DNA of 64,000 bases, taken from contig JAPPMC010000270.1 in the NCBI GenBank assembly GCA_028819235.1, positions 62,001 through 126,000 on the forward strand. The letters run 5' to 3'. Position 1 is the stretch's first letter, and the number at the start of each line of letters is the position of its first letter. The position numbers and the translations under genes were made by a program. The DNA comes from Bryobacterales bacterium (GTDB taxonomy: Bacteria; Acidobacteriota; Terriglobia; Bryobacterales; UBA6623). Positions 28,885-43,080 of this stretch are shown here, piece after piece. Under the pieces are notes generated by a model, which was given only the letters and a program-made list of their open reading frames with translations, did no database searches and was not told the origin of the DNA.

Positions 28885-29462
28885 GAAGATGCAGGCCTGC
28901 GAGGTCCAGTCCCCTGCTCTGCCCCCTTCCTCTTCGACAGACGCAACGACGCATTCTTCCTGCACGTCCGAAACTCCGGTGATGCGGTCTCCAAGTGTGC
29001 AGCAGGTCGGATTCCGCCCGAGGAGCAAGGGCTGATCCGCTGCCATTTCGAAGAGGCGCTGACATCCGAAGATTCATGGCGGACGTCATTCTCGGGCTTT
29101 TCTGGCACAAGTGGCAACGTGGCCCTCCGAACGTTTCTGACAGGCGATCGAAGGCCCCATCCGTGAGCGTCACCTGGCCAATGCTCCCAATCACTGTGGC
29201 GACCGGCAGGAATCGGCGCGTGCGCCCGCGATGCCTTGGCCGTGTCCGCCGCACGGCCCAGTTGAGCTGGCGATGCCCCGTAGCCTCGGATCGGGTGTAG
29301 CCTGCCCAGCCAGATTTTTGTGACTCGCCAGTGAGGACAGTTTGTCGGCCTCCCACTGTCACAGCAGTGGGCAACCGTCATGGGCGGACGCCATCTGGGG
29401 CAAGGCCGCAATGGCTTCGCACGGCGCGAAGGCCGGGGTAGAGGTGCGTAATGCGGCCCTGA

Positions 29463-32596
<3,134 letters not shown>

Positions 32597-32600
<4 letters not shown>

Positions 32601-34030
32601 ATGCAACCGACCCGGTCCTCCGCCTGACCCGGCGCCATTTCTTCGGGCGCGGGGCGACTGGATTGGGAATCGCTGGGCTGGCCCACCTGATGGGAGGCGA
32701 TTCCGCTGCGCATGACGGGTTGGCCGGACTTCCGCACTTCGCGCCCAAGGCCAAGCACATCGTCTACCTGTTCCAGAGCGGTGGACCGTCGCAACTGGAC
32801 CTGTTCGACTACAAACCGAGACTCGACGATCTGCATGGCACGGAATTGCCGAGCTCGATTCGTCGCGGGCAGCGGCTGACCGGAATGACAGCCTCCCAGA
32901 CCTCGTTCCCTGTACACAGGTCATGGTTCGAGTTTCGGCAGCGGGGGGAGTCGGGAGCGTGGGTCAGCGAATTGCTGCCTCATACCGGAAGGATTGCCGA
33001 CAAGCTCTCGTTCGTCCGCACCATGCACACGGAGGCGATCAACCACGATCCGGCCGTGACGTTCTTCCAGACGGGAGCGCAGCTGGCTGGCCGCCCAAGT
33101 GTCGGCGCATGGCTCGCATACGGCCTCGGGAGCGAAAACCGCGATCTCCCTGCGTTCGTCGTGATGACCTCACGGGGATCCGGGAGAGTCGGGCAGGCGC
33201 TCTACACGCGGCTCTGGGGCAGTGGTTTCCTGCCGAGCCGATTCCAGGGCGTCAAGTTCCGGTCGCAGGGCGATCCGGTGTTGTACCTGTCCAACCCGGA
33301 AGGAGTGGGCCGCGATCGTAGGCGGATGTTTCTCGACGACCTCTCTGCACTCAACTCTATCCGGAAGGAAGAATTCGTCGACCCGGAAATCGAGACACGC
33401 ATCGCCCAGTATGAGATGGCATTCCGGATGCAGACCTCCGTGCCGGAACTCATGGATCTATCGGACGAGCCCGAATCCACGTTCGAACATTACGGGGAAT
33501 CCGCGCGCGAGCCCGGAACCTACGCTCGCCACTGCTTGGTCGCTCGCCGCCTCGTCGAACGCGGCGTCCGCTTCGTTCAGCTCTTTCACCGCGGATGGGA
33601 CCAGCACCGCGCGCTTCCGCAACAGCTCGCGAAACAGTGTAAGGACACAGATCAGGCCTCCGCTGCACTGGTTGAGGATCTGGACCGTCGCGGGCTGCTC
33701 GACGAAACGTTGGTGGTTTGGGGAGGGGAGTTCGGGCGCACAGTCTACTGCCAAGGACTGATGACGGAAGAGACCTACGGGCGAGACCACCACCCGCGAT
33801 GTTTCACGATCTGGCTCGCCGGTGGGGGGATCAAGCCGGGCGTCACGTACGGCGAGACCGATGACTTTTGTTACAACGTGGTCTCCAATCCCGTTCACGT
33901 GCACGACCTGCACGCCACCCTGCTGCACCAGGCAGGCGTTGACCACACGAAGCTGACCTATCGCTACCAAGGGCGTCAGTTCCGCCTTACCGATGTGGGC
34001 GGTCAGATCATTCGAGACTTGATCGCCTAG
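32597..34030 (+). CDS. DUF1501 domain-containing protein, Tat signal
   Basis: Twin-arginine [53 protein letters not shown]...[34 protein letters not shown] overlap with the upstream gene. Confidence 0.92.
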
Positions 34031-34691
34031 CGATTATTCCGGTCGCGTACCGGGGGGCTTCGGCCACGACTATGCGAACTCCCGTGCGGCATGATAGCCT
34101 GCCTAGGCAAGCGCGAGGTTCCGCTGATCTTGGGTAACGGCCCAAGCCACCCGTCACGCCTTGCGTTGGGAGCGTCAGACTGCGCTCTTGGGCCGCCACA
34201 CTCGCCCCGGCCACCACGCACTCTCCTCTCCCGGCCCGAAGACCTGACTCGACATGTTGGCCAATGTCAGGTGCTGTTGGCTGTTGCTCCCCAGACTCCG
34301 AAGCCCGGAGCCCAGATTCGAAAGACGCTCCGTGGGCCGCCTTGTCAGGATGCCAAGCCACTGCGTCCCGAAGGGTCAAGTCTGCAGTGCTGCGAAGCGA
34401 GACACCGAAATCTCAATTGGCAGCAACGTTCTGCACGGCCCATCGCGAAGAGCATCACCTCCTAGTCCAGACTCACCCATGCCCTTGCAGCGACGGCCGG
34501 TGCCGGCCGACATCCACTTCAGGGGGGATAGGTGAAGAAACGGGCACGCCACCACATCCGAGCAGCACGCCAAGTCCACGTTCGGCAGGCGGCAGACCAG
34601 CCCTGCGGGTACAGCAGCCCAGACACGCAAGCGCATCCGAAGGAGGCGGCGTGCTGCTTTCCCAGCGGGGTTCGGGGCTCAGTTCTGGCAA

Positions 34692-35483
34692 TCACGGCAG
34701 TGCCAGGCTAGCCGCATCCACGTCGGTCACGAAACCGTGCCCGGGAGAATGGGTGATCATAACGTCCACCTTGGCGGCGAGAGCGGCCTCCTGAGGGGTG
34801 ACTCCGCATGCCCAGAAGACCGGAAGAACTGACGGGGGAACCGAGTGTACGGGCGGTCCAAAGTACGGCTCCTCGAGATCCGCTCCGATCAGGCTGGGAT
34901 CGCCAATGTGCAGCGGGGCTCCGTGATTGAACGGGAAACGCCTTGTCACCTGCGTGGCCGTGATGGCTTCAGCTGCCGATAGCCAGCGCATCGTCACTAC
35001 CAAGGGCCCATGAAAGCGCCCAGCCGGGACCGTCGGCAATGAGGTTCGAAGCACCCACCTGTCCCTGGTCGTGCAGACCCCGGCGCGCTCCAGTGCCTGG
35101 TCGAAAGAGATTCCGGAGCCGATGAGGAATGCGACGAAGTCGTCTTGCCAGAGTTCGAGGATCGAAGTCTGGTCTGGCAGGCGCTCCCCGTCCCGGTAGA
35201 TGGCATATCGCGGCAGATCTGTGCGGAGGTCGGCGCCCGGAGCCATCTTTTTCGGTTCCGGGTCTCCGATGTCGGTGACTTCGAGGACCGGGCATGCCCG
35301 GGGGTTTCGCTGGCAGTAGAGAAGGAACTCGTAAGCATGCTTCTGGCGAATCACGACGAGGTTGCACTGGAGGAAGCCAATGGCTAGACCACGTGTCGTG
35401 CCCGTGTGCCGACCCTCGCGGCACGCCAATCGCACCGCGCTCGGCAATCTCAGCTCGTCGGCTGCGATGGTGTGGGAAATCAT
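34692..35483 (-). CDS. DUF1445 family putative hydro-lyase (D-glutamate cyclase-like)
   Basis: GYxxN-like TRGLAIGFLQCNLVVIRQKHAYEFLLYCQRNPRACPVLEVTDIGDPEPKKMAPGADLRTDLPRYAIYRDG..., FLIGSGISFDQAL; ATGA overlap with the TRAP permease. Confidence 0.85.
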   Translation of the reverse strand: MISHTIAADELRLPSAVRLACREGRHTGTTRGLAIGFLQCNLVVIRQKHAYEFLLYCQRNPRACPVLEVTDIGDPEPKKMAPGADLRTDLPRYAIYRDGERLPDQTSILELWQDDFVAFLIGSGISFDQALERAGVCTTRDRWVLRTSLPTVPAGRFHGPLVVTMRWLSAAEAITATQVTRRFPFNHGAPLHIGDPSLIGADLEEPYFGPPVHSVPPSVLPVFWACGVTPQEAALAAKVDVMITHSPGHGFVTDVDAASLALP

Positions 35484-37444
35484 TGGCGCCTCCTATTTGG
35501 ACGCGCCGAATGGTGGGCGGCCGACACTTGGGAAGTCGCGCCACGCTGCTCTCCCCTCCTAAGGACCAGCCAGAGCCACGCTGCGGCGAGGACGGCCAGA
35601 GAGCCCAGCCAGTGCGCAGTGCCTGTGGGCGCGAGTACTACGGCCGCACCGCTCGCGCCGCACCAGAGCCGCTCGCCGACGCGCAAGGAACCGTTCCAGT
35701 ACCCGACGACGGCTGCGGCCCACGCCAGGGTGGCGGCCACCAGCGACACGAAGGCCGCCGCCACCCAACCCAAGCTTCCCTCTCCCAGCAGCATGGGGTC
35801 GAAGGCGAGCGCAACCGGGATCAGGAACGACACAAGGCTCAGACGGAAGGCGTAGACGCTCGTTCGGAGCGTACCGCCTCCGGCAATCCCTGCAGCGGTG
35901 TAGGAGGCTAGAGCGACCGGCGGAGTGACCATCGAGAGCACACAGTAATACATCACGAAGAAGTGCGCAGACATCTCTGGGATACCGAGTCTGATCAGGG
36001 AAGGAGCGAACAGAATCGCGCCGATGATATAGGCCGCCACCGTCGGCAGGCCCATCCCCATCACCAGGCATCCCAGAATGATCAGGCCCACCGCCCCCAG
36101 CGCCGTCCCTCCGCTGGCGGCCATCAGTTCAGAGCTGAACTTCAACGCCAAGTTCGACTGGATCGCCACCGCGATGATGATGCCGATTGCCGCAATGGGC
36201 ACGGCCACCTGGCTGGCTTGGCGAGTGGCATTCACAGCGAGGCCAGCCACGAGCCTCCAGCTCAACCGCGTCTGTTCGCGAAAGTTGCACACTATGAGGC
36301 AACTCAAACTGGCGATCACCGCCGCATACGTAGCTGAGTATCCTGCGACGAGCATGCCGACCAACACGATCGGTGGGATCAACAGATGCGCACGCTTCCC
36401 GATCGACTCCTGTGCGTGGTGGTGCTCGGCCACAGAAGCCGCAATCCCGGACTTCCTCGCCCCCAAGTCCACGGAGGCAAAGACGGCCACGTAGAACGCC
36501 AGCGCAGGAATCAGCGCTGCCAAGGCGATGCGCCCATACTCGACCTGAAGCATCTCGGCCATGACGAACGCGGCCGCTCCCATTACGGGGGGCATCAGTT
36601 GGCCACCCGTCGAGGCCACGGCCTCTATGGCGCCGGCCATCTCGCGCGAGTGCCCGCCCCGTCGCATAAGGGGAATGGTGAACACGCCAGTGCCGGACAC
36701 GTTCGCCACGGCGCTTCCAGTGATACTGCCCATCAAGCTGCTGGAGACTACGGCCGCTTGCGCGGCACCTCCGGCGCGCGTTCCCGTTAGCCTCAATCCA
36801 GCGTCGATGATCAACTGGCCGCCGCCAATCGCAGCGTAGATCGCCCCGAAGAGAATGAAGTAGAAGACGAATTGTACGGAGGTGGCCGTCGTGATGCCGA
36901 GAATCCCGTTGAGAGACATCGACAAGATCTCGATGGCCTCCTTCAAGCCGAAACCTGAGAACCTCAACCAGCCTGGAGCCCATTGCCCAACGGAAGCGTA
37001 GGCGAGGAAGGCCACAAGCACCGCAACCAGCGACCATCCCACGACGCGTCGCACTGCCTCCAGCAGCAACGCCACCAGGAGGATGCCAACAACCATGTCC
37101 ACGGCCAAGACCGGGTCCACTCCCTCCATCCGTTCGGCCAACCGCCGGGCCGAGAGCGAGTAGTAGGCGCCCACTCCAAGTGCACAACCGAGTGCGAGCA
37201 CGTCGAGTGCCCGCATGAGTTGCCCGAAGCGCTCGGATCGGGCGGGAAACCACAGAAACAGGATCGTGGCAGCAAATGTCAGGTGAAGCGCCCGCTCCAG
37301 CAATGGTGCTTGGGGCTGGAAAAGCACATAGACCTGGAATGCAATCCATCCAATCCCCAGTCCTAGGCAAAGAACGGGCCGTAGTGTGTTGTGCGAGGGC
37401 TCGTCACGGTTTGGAACTGGCGAATTGGCTCCGGCTAGAGCCAT
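35480..37444 (-). CDS. TRAP transporter fused permease (DctQ-DctM fusion, TAXI-associated)
   Basis: Polytopic membrane protein with GSITGSAVANVSGTGVFTIPLMRRGGHSREMAGAIEAVASTGGQLMPPVMGAAAFVMAE and LGCLVMGMGLPTVAAYIIGAILFAPSLIRLGI; start set to ATG 37444. Confidence 0.92.
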   Translation of the reverse strand: MALAGANSPVPNRDEPSHNTLRPVLCLGLGIGWIAFQVYVLFQPQAPLLERALHLTFAATILFLWFPARSERFGQLMRALDVLALGCALGVGAYYSLSARRLAERMEGVDPVLAVDMVVGILLVALLLEAVRRVVGWSLVAVLVAFLAYASVGQWAPGWLRFSGFGLKEAIEILSMSLNGILGITTATSVQFVFYFILFGAIYAAIGGGQLIIDAGLRLTGTRAGGAAQAAVVSSSLMGSITGSAVANVSGTGVFTIPLMRRGGHSREMAGAIEAVASTGGQLMPPVMGAAAFVMAEMLQVEYGRIALAALIPALAFYVAVFASVDLGARKSGIAASVAEHHHAQESIGKRAHLLIPPIVLVGMLVAGYSATYAAVIASLSCLIVCNFREQTRLSWRLVAGLAVNATRQASQVAVPIAAIGIIIAVAIQSNLALKFSSELMAASGGTALGAVGLIILGCLVMGMGLPTVAAYIIGAILFAPSLIRLGIPEMSAHFFVMYYCVLSMVTPPVALASYTAAGIAGGGTLRTSVYAFRLSLVSFLIPVALAFDPMLLGEGSLGWVAAAFVSLVAATLAWAAAVVGYWNGSLRVGERLWCGASGAAVVLAPTGTAHWLGSLAVLAAAWLWLVLRRGEQRGATSQVSAAHHSARPNRRRQ

Positions 37445-38439
37445 CCCCGTTCCCTGAAGTATCGTTCCGCGCCCGGGTGCAGCGGCACGCCGGTCTTCTC
37501 CAGGAGTCCCCCCTGCTCGGGCACGAAGTCCGCCCACGCACGGTGCGCCGCTGCCATCGCCGCGGTGTTCTCGCAGATCGTCTTGGTGATGAGGTAGGCC
37601 AAGTCTGGGGCGAGCCCGCTGTGGGTAATCAGCACTGTGCCCATGTCCACTGAATCGATGGGCTTGGCCTGCCCCTTGAACCAGACTGGCATCGGTACTC
37701 TGGTAATCCCCGGTCCTGAAAGGCGCTCAATCGCCTTCTGCGGGAAATCGACGAACGACATCGGCGTAGTTGTCGTTACCTCGGTTAGTGTCGGGTGACC
37801 CCGGATTGCTGTCTCCAGGTATAGATCGGCTCGACCGTCCCTGAGGATCGACGGAATCTGGTTGGCGCTTACCTGAATGATGTCTCCGCCTCTGGCGCGC
37901 ACATCTTCGGAACTCGTACCGAGCGCATCGAACAGGATCTCGGCTACGACCGGTACTGTGCTTCCCTGCGGCTTCATCACAATCCGAGGAGCATCCTCCG
38001 AACGCAGTGCCTCTCCGAGGGTTCGGTTGCCTGTCTCGGCCAGATAGGACTCTGTGAATATTGCCACCATCCAGACCCGGTTCAGACCGCCGACCAGCGC
38101 GCGGATGTTCTGATGCTTGCGGCCGCCGTAGGCGACGGGATCGCCGTTGAATGCCCAAGTCGCGGTGGCAGCCTGCGACAACGCGATGGATTGCTCCCCC
38201 CTGTCGACGAGAATCGGGTTCCCGATCCCGCCGCCTCGCGCGACAACCTCAACGCGCATACCATCGGGCAACGAATCCTCCAACAGGGTGGCCAGCGTCG
38301 CGCCGAACACATACCACGATGTCCCGGGCGGCATGGCTCCGATCGAGATGACGGACTCCCCGTCCGGGCGGCAAGCTGGATTGCTCAGCAGCAATGCGAT
38401 GGTCAATGCCAACGCGGAAGCTAGTCTAGGGGCCGACAT
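37435..38439 (-). CDS. TAXI-family TRAP transporter solute-binding protein
   Basis: Lipoprotein-like MSAPRLASALALTIALLLSNPACRPDG; ISIGAMPPGTSWYVFGATLATLLEDSLPDGMRVEVVARGGGIGNPILVDRGEQSIALSQAATA; 10-nt overlap with the permease. Confidence 0.9.
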   Translation of the reverse strand: MSAPRLASALALTIALLLSNPACRPDGESVISIGAMPPGTSWYVFGATLATLLEDSLPDGMRVEVVARGGGIGNPILVDRGEQSIALSQAATATWAFNGDPVAYGGRKHQNIRALVGGLNRVWMVAIFTESYLAETGNRTLGEALRSEDAPRIVMKPQGSTVPVVAEILFDALGTSSEDVRARGGDIIQVSANQIPSILRDGRADLYLETAIRGHPTLTEVTTTTPMSFVDFPQKAIERLSGPGITRVPMPVWFKGQAKPIDSVDMGTVLITHSGLAPDLAYLITKTICENTAAMAAAHRAWADFVPEQGGLLEKTGVPLHPGAERYFRERGWL

Positions 38440-38468
38440 GGTCGAAACGGGACTCCCGGTCGTGGCGC

Positions 38469-39446
38469 CTATGCTGTGGCGAGAGCACCTTCTGCGAGGG
38501 GGAGCGCCACGGGAGCCAGCAGACATGCATCTTCCACCGCGCGGCGGATGCGATCCAGCTGCTCCCGGCTCGGCTTCCGTGTGGGGGGTCGAGTCAGTGC
38601 GGACTTGAAACGGCCCGCGTAGACCATCGCGGACTTCATTCGAGCGTGGGCATCGCTCGACGGCTCATCGCTTGCATACACCGCTTCTTTGAGGATGTCG
38701 ATCCTTGCCTGCACTCCGCGGGCTCGCTTGAGGTCTCCCGCGCACACCGCGGAATACAGTTCGACCAACAGTTCAGGAATGAATGAAGCGAAGCCCACCA
38801 GGGCTCCATCCACGCCCTGCACCATCGACGCCAGAACATACTCGTCGTGGCAGGTCAGGATGGTGCAGCGCGGATTCGCACTGCGGATCGCGCGAATGTC
38901 CCGGTCGTACTTGGACATTTCCCTAGTGCCGACCTTGAACGACGTGACTCTTGGCAGGCGGGCCAACTCCGCCAGAAGGGCCGAAGAATAGCTGGCTTTA
39001 GTCCAAGCCGGATAGACGTGCACTATGAGACTGATGCTCACGGCCTCCGAGATTGCCAAGAAATGGTCGATCACGTTCTGGTGGCGCATGCCGAAACGGA
39101 GCCAGTAGTGGGGAGGCATGACTAGCAGTCCCCTTGCTCCTGCTTCCTGTGCGCCAAGCGCATGCTCCACGCTCTCGGCGATGGACTCGCAGCAGATCCC
39201 GGATATCACCGGAACTCTGCCGTGCATCTCGTCAGCGACGATGCGCGTAACCTCTCGGCGTTCCCGCGGATTCAGAGCGAACACCTCGCCGGTGTGGCCG
39301 TTGGTCACGAGTCCGCCGATGCCGTCGTGGTCGGCGAGCCAAGCGCAGAATCTGCGCAGCTCAGGTTCGTCTATCGAATAGTCGTCACGGAACGGAACCT
39401 GCATGGCCGGCAGAATTCCGCGAAAGTACTCGAGACCCCATTCCAC
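38469..39446 (-). CDS. Dihydrodipicolinate synthase/N-acetylneuraminate lyase family protein
   Basis: FRGILPAMQVPFRDDYSIDEPELRRFCAWLADHDGIGGLVTNGHTGEVFALNPRERREVTRIVADE: DapA-family fold signature. Confidence 0.88.
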   Translation of the reverse strand: MEWGLEYFRGILPAMQVPFRDDYSIDEPELRRFCAWLADHDGIGGLVTNGHTGEVFALNPRERREVTRIVADEMHGRVPVISGICCESIAESVEHALGAQEAGARGLLVMPPHYWLRFGMRHQNVIDHFLAISEAVSISLIVHVYPAWTKASYSSALLAELARLPRVTSFKVGTREMSKYDRDIRAIRSANPRCTILTCHDEYVLASMVQGVDGALVGFASFIPELLVELYSAVCAGDLKRARGVQARIDILKEAVYASDEPSSDAHARMKSAMVYAGRFKSALTRPPTRKPSREQLDRIRRAVEDACLLAPVALPLAEGALATA

Positions 39447-39734
39447 AGATCAGTCTTCCTCTCGGCTCCGTGTCTCCGACCGGCCTTATCCGCGCCGAAG
39501 CCGGGCCAACTATAGCACGTCAGTCAGGCTCGGAAATCAGCAAATCCGCCGCTCCCGGCGAGGCGAGAGCAGGGGCTTGGGTAGTAGATCTGCGACCGAC
39601 CGCCGCGGCCGCGGATGCGTGGCAGGAGCGCAACTTGCCCATCAAGCATCGGTTTCGTGGGCTGGATCGCACCCTCAAGCCTGGCCCCGCGCGGCACCGT
39701 CTAGATCGAATCCGTCTTCGGGTGAATCAGGTTG

Positions 39735-42056
39735 CTACTCGAGAGGCGCGAATCCCAGATCGTCCAATGTATAGAGACGTCCCGGAGCCGTCTGGACCGT
39801 TCGGACCTCATCGCTGCCAGCTATCCGGACCCGGCACTCGTTCCCTGCCCGGGACAGGATTGTGGCACTGCGCAGAGTTCCCTCACCCCACTCCATGGAC
39901 ACCTCGAAACCACCGCGGGCCTTCAGCCCCTTGACGGATCCTTGGGCCCAAGCGGCCGGCAGGGCCGGCAGCAGGTGAAGCTCACCAGCGTGCGACTGCA
40001 GCAGCATTTCCGCAACGGCGGCCGTGCCGCCGAAGTTTCCGTCGATCTGGAAGGGAGGGTGGGTGTCGAAGAGGTTGACGAGGGTCGACTTCGCGAGCAG
40101 CGCGCGCAAGTTCTCGTGGGCGTTCGCCGCATCCTCAAGCCGGGCCCACAGGTTGATCAGCCACGCGCGGCTCCATCCGGTATGGCCCCCGCCGTTCGCG
40201 AGTCGGTGCTCGATGGACTTGCGCACTGCGGCCGCCAGATCGGGCGTGCCCCGAAGCGTGAACTGCGCGCCGGGGTGCAGCCCGAACGCATGGGAGATGT
40301 GCCGATGCCCCGGGTCCGCCTCCTCGAACTCGGCTCGCCATTCCATCAGGCGCCCGTCACGGCCGACCTGAGGTCCGGCAAGCTTGGCAAGCTTGGCCCG
40401 GACTTCTTCGGTGAAGTCGTCCGAGATGTCCAGGTCGCGCGCGGCCGCCAGAACGTTCGAGAAGAGGTCCCAGACAATCTGCTGGTCCATGGCCGGGCCC
40501 ATCGTGATCCTGGCCCGTTCCCCCTCGCGGGTCAGGAATACGTTTTCGGGTGACGTCGAGGGTCCGCTAACGAGTTCACCCGTCCGCGGGTCTTCGACGA
40601 GCCAGTCGAGGAAGAACTCTGCTGCCTCCCGGAGGACCGGGAAGGCCCTTTCGCGCAGAAATTCGCGGTCTCGGCTGAAGAGGTACGCCTCCCAGAGGTG
40701 CCGCGACGTCCAAGCCGCCCCCGCGGGCCACATGCCGTACTGCGCACGGCCAATCGGGCTTGTCCACCACCAAGCGTCGGTGGTGTGGTGCGCGACGAAG
40801 CCCCGGGCGTTGTAGTGCTCGCGCGCGGTCTTGCGACCCCGGACCCGCAGGTTGTCGAGCAGGTCCCACAGGGGCTCCTGCATCTCGGAGAGGTTGGTCA
40901 CGTCCGCTGGCCAATAGTTCATCTGCACGTTGATGTTGATGTGGTAGTCGGAGTTCCAAGGCGGGGCGATCTTGTCGTTCCAGATGCCCTGCAGGTTCGC
41001 CGGCATCGTTCCAGGGCGGGACGAGCCCATCAGCAGGTAGCGCCCGTACTGGAAGTAGGTCGCCACGAGGTCGGGATCGCTCCCGCCCATACGTACCCGC
41101 TCGAGTCGCTCGTCCGTCGGCAGGCTGCGCTCGCCGTGGCCACCCAAGTCGAGCGACACGCGCTTGAAGATTGCACTGTGATCCCTGGCGTGAGCTTCCC
41201 GCAGGGCTGCGTAGCCCAAGGCCTCGGCCAAGTCCAAGACGCGCTCTGCCTCTGTGGCGGGGTCCCCTCCGCGATAGTCCGTAGCTGCTGCGAGGAGCAG
41301 CGTCGCGGAATCGGCGCCCTCTATCGCTATGGATCCAGCATCAGTCCGCACGGAGCCTCCGTCGGCAATGGCCCTCAACCGCGCCTCGAAGCGTACGCCG
41401 AGGCGCTCGCCCCCGTGGCCAGCCCGCCCCCGCAGCAGCAGGTCGCCGCCATCCACCGAGGTGACCGCGTCGACGGAACGGTCTAAGCGTACGGTCGTAG
41501 TGACCGCCCCGGGACGGTTCGCTTCGATGCGCACTGCGAGCACGCCGTGCGGAGCGCTGGACAATACGTCCCGGCTAATAGTGGCCGAACCGTCGTTCCA
41601 CTCGGTTCGGGCAATGCCCGTGCTGAGATCAAGCTGCCGTCGGTAATCGGCCACACGGGCGCCAGCAGGCGTCTCGAGCCACAGATCACCAAGTGTCTGG
41701 TAGCCCTTGGGGAAGATCCGCTCGCCCATGATCGACTCCTCGATCATCTTCTCGGCCGCAACGTACTCCCCGTCGAAGAGCATCCGACGGATCTCGGGCA
41801 AGTGCCGGAACGCACCGGGCCTGTCTCGCTCCTCAGGAGCCCCTGCCCACAAGGTGTCCTCATTGAGCTGAATCCGCTCGTCGGACACCCGACCGAAGAC
41901 CATTCCCCCGAGGCGTCCGTTGCCCACGGGAAGGGCCTCGACCCACTCCTCGGCTGGCTTCTCGTACCACAGCAGCGGTTCGGGCCGGAGCGGCATGGAA
42001 AAGAGTGCCGCGAGAACAAGCAGTCTCGTGGGGGCTAACGGAAAGGTGGTTGACAC
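39735..42056 (-). CDS. Glycoside hydrolase family 95 (alpha-L-fucosidase/alpha-L-galactosidase type), secreted
   Basis: [71 protein letters not shown]..., [43 protein letters not shown]. Confidence 0.93.
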   Translation of the reverse strand: MSTTFPLAPTRLLVLAALFSMPLRPEPLLWYEKPAEEWVEALPVGNGRLGGMVFGRVSDERIQLNEDTLWAGAPEERDRPGAFRHLPEIRRMLFDGEYVAAEKMIEESIMGERIFPKGYQTLGDLWLETPAGARVADYRRQLDLSTGIARTEWNDGSATISRDVLSSAPHGVLAVRIEANRPGAVTTTVRLDRSVDAVTSVDGGDLLLRGRAGHGGERLGVRFEARLRAIADGGSVRTDAGSIAIEGADSATLLLAAATDYRGGDPATEAERVLDLAEALGYAALREAHARDHSAIFKRVSLDLGGHGERSLPTDERLERVRMGGSDPDLVATYFQYGRYLLMGSSRPGTMPANLQGIWNDKIAPPWNSDYHININVQMNYWPADVTNLSEMQEPLWDLLDNLRVRGRKTAREHYNARGFVAHHTTDAWWWTSPIGRAQYGMWPAGAAWTSRHLWEAYLFSRDREFLRERAFPVLREAAEFFLDWLVEDPRTGELVSGPSTSPENVFLTREGERARITMGPAMDQQIVWDLFSNVLAAARDLDISDDFTEEVRAKLAKLAGPQVGRDGRLMEWRAEFEEADPGHRHISHAFGLHPGAQFTLRGTPDLAAAVRKSIEHRLANGGGHTGWSRAWLINLWARLEDAANAHENLRALLAKSTLVNLFDTHPPFQIDGNFGGTAAVAEMLLQSHAGELHLLPALPAAWAQGSVKGLKARGGFEVSMEWGEGTLRSATILSRAGNECRVRIAGSDEVRTVQTAPGRLYTLDDLGFAPLE

Positions 42057-42158
42057 AAGGACCTCCTCAGGCCAGCGGACAAATCAAGGCAGCGGTTGAC
42101 GCGCCCGCCGCCATCGGGGGGAATGCGCGCCCGGAAGTCCGGCCGCAGCCTGCAATCA

Positions 42159-43052
42159 TCACGCGTCTTGGGGCTCAACGCTTTCGATGGTCGCCTTTTC
42201 CTTCATCGCGTCGACGAAGTCCTCCAGCAGCTTGGTCCGCTTGCGTTCCGTCATCTCTCTGGCGATCTCGTCGCGGACCTCTTTGAACGGCCGCAGGCCA
42301 GCCGAACGGCGCGCCGTGACCTTGACGATGTGATACCCGAATACCGTCCGGAAAACACGGCTAACGCCCCCGACCGGCAGGTCGAAAGCCACGTCCTCGA
42401 ACTCTTTGACCATCTTGCCCCGCGGGAAGTAGCCGAGGTCTCCTCCCTGCCCCGGACAGTCAGAGCGCTCATCGGCAAGCTTCTCGAAACTGTGGCCGGA
42501 CTCGAGCAAGGCCAGTATCTCGTCGGCTGTGGCCTTGGCCTGCTGACGTGTCACATCGCGGTCGACGTGCTTGACGATGTGCGACGCCCGCACCATCTCC
42601 TCGGTCGCGAAACGTCGCTTGTTCCCCCGGTACTCCTTCACGATCGCCTTCATCTTCGGAGGTCGGACGCGTCGGGTCAGCTGTTTGACGAATCGCTCCA
42701 CCTTTAGCTGCCGGCCAACGTCCTCCCTTAGGGCCTCTTGACTAACGCCAGCCTCGATAAGCTTGTCCGGGCCGCCAGCCCGGCCCATCGCCTCCCGCAG
42801 GCGCTTATCGAGCAAGGCCGGGTCCACAGGCTCTGGATCGGCCATCGCCGCCTGCCGCAGCAGGGTCTGCTCGATCACATTCTCCCGTCCCCATTCGACG
42901 GCTCGAGCCCGGATGCCGTCCTCGTCCAAACCCCACTTGTCCCGATCCTTCTTGGGAACCCGCTCCAAGCGCTGGCGGACCGACTCGGCCTCGCGCGCAA
43001 GGACGGCGTCGGGCACTAACTCCCCATTGACCCTTAGCGGCATCAACGTCAT
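42159..43052 (-). CDS. Parvulin-type peptidyl-prolyl isomerase (PpiC/NifM-like)
   Basis: EEMVRASHIVKHVDRDVTRQQAKATADEILALLESGHSFEKLADERSDCPGQGGDLGYFPRGKMVKEFEDVAFDLPVGGVSRVFRTVFGYHIVKV; start trimmed to 43052 (or 43043). Confidence 0.88.
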   Translation of the reverse strand: MTLMPLRVNGELVPDAVLAREAESVRQRLERVPKKDRDKWGLDEDGIRARAVEWGRENVIEQTLLRQAAMADPEPVDPALLDKRLREAMGRAGGPDKLIEAGVSQEALREDVGRQLKVERFVKQLTRRVRPPKMKAIVKEYRGNKRRFATEEMVRASHIVKHVDRDVTRQQAKATADEILALLESGHSFEKLADERSDCPGQGGDLGYFPRGKMVKEFEDVAFDLPVGGVSRVFRTVFGYHIVKVTARRSAGLRPFKEVRDEIAREMTERKRTKLLEDFVDAMKEKATIESVEPQDA

Positions 43053-43080
43053 TCTAGGATGGGACGGGAAGGCGCCGGAA

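Noticed and set aside
36129-37370. 413-aa minus-strand ORF within the TRAP permease
   Set aside because: Alternative frame of the TRAP permease gene; Arg/Gly/His-rich and non-hydrophobic.
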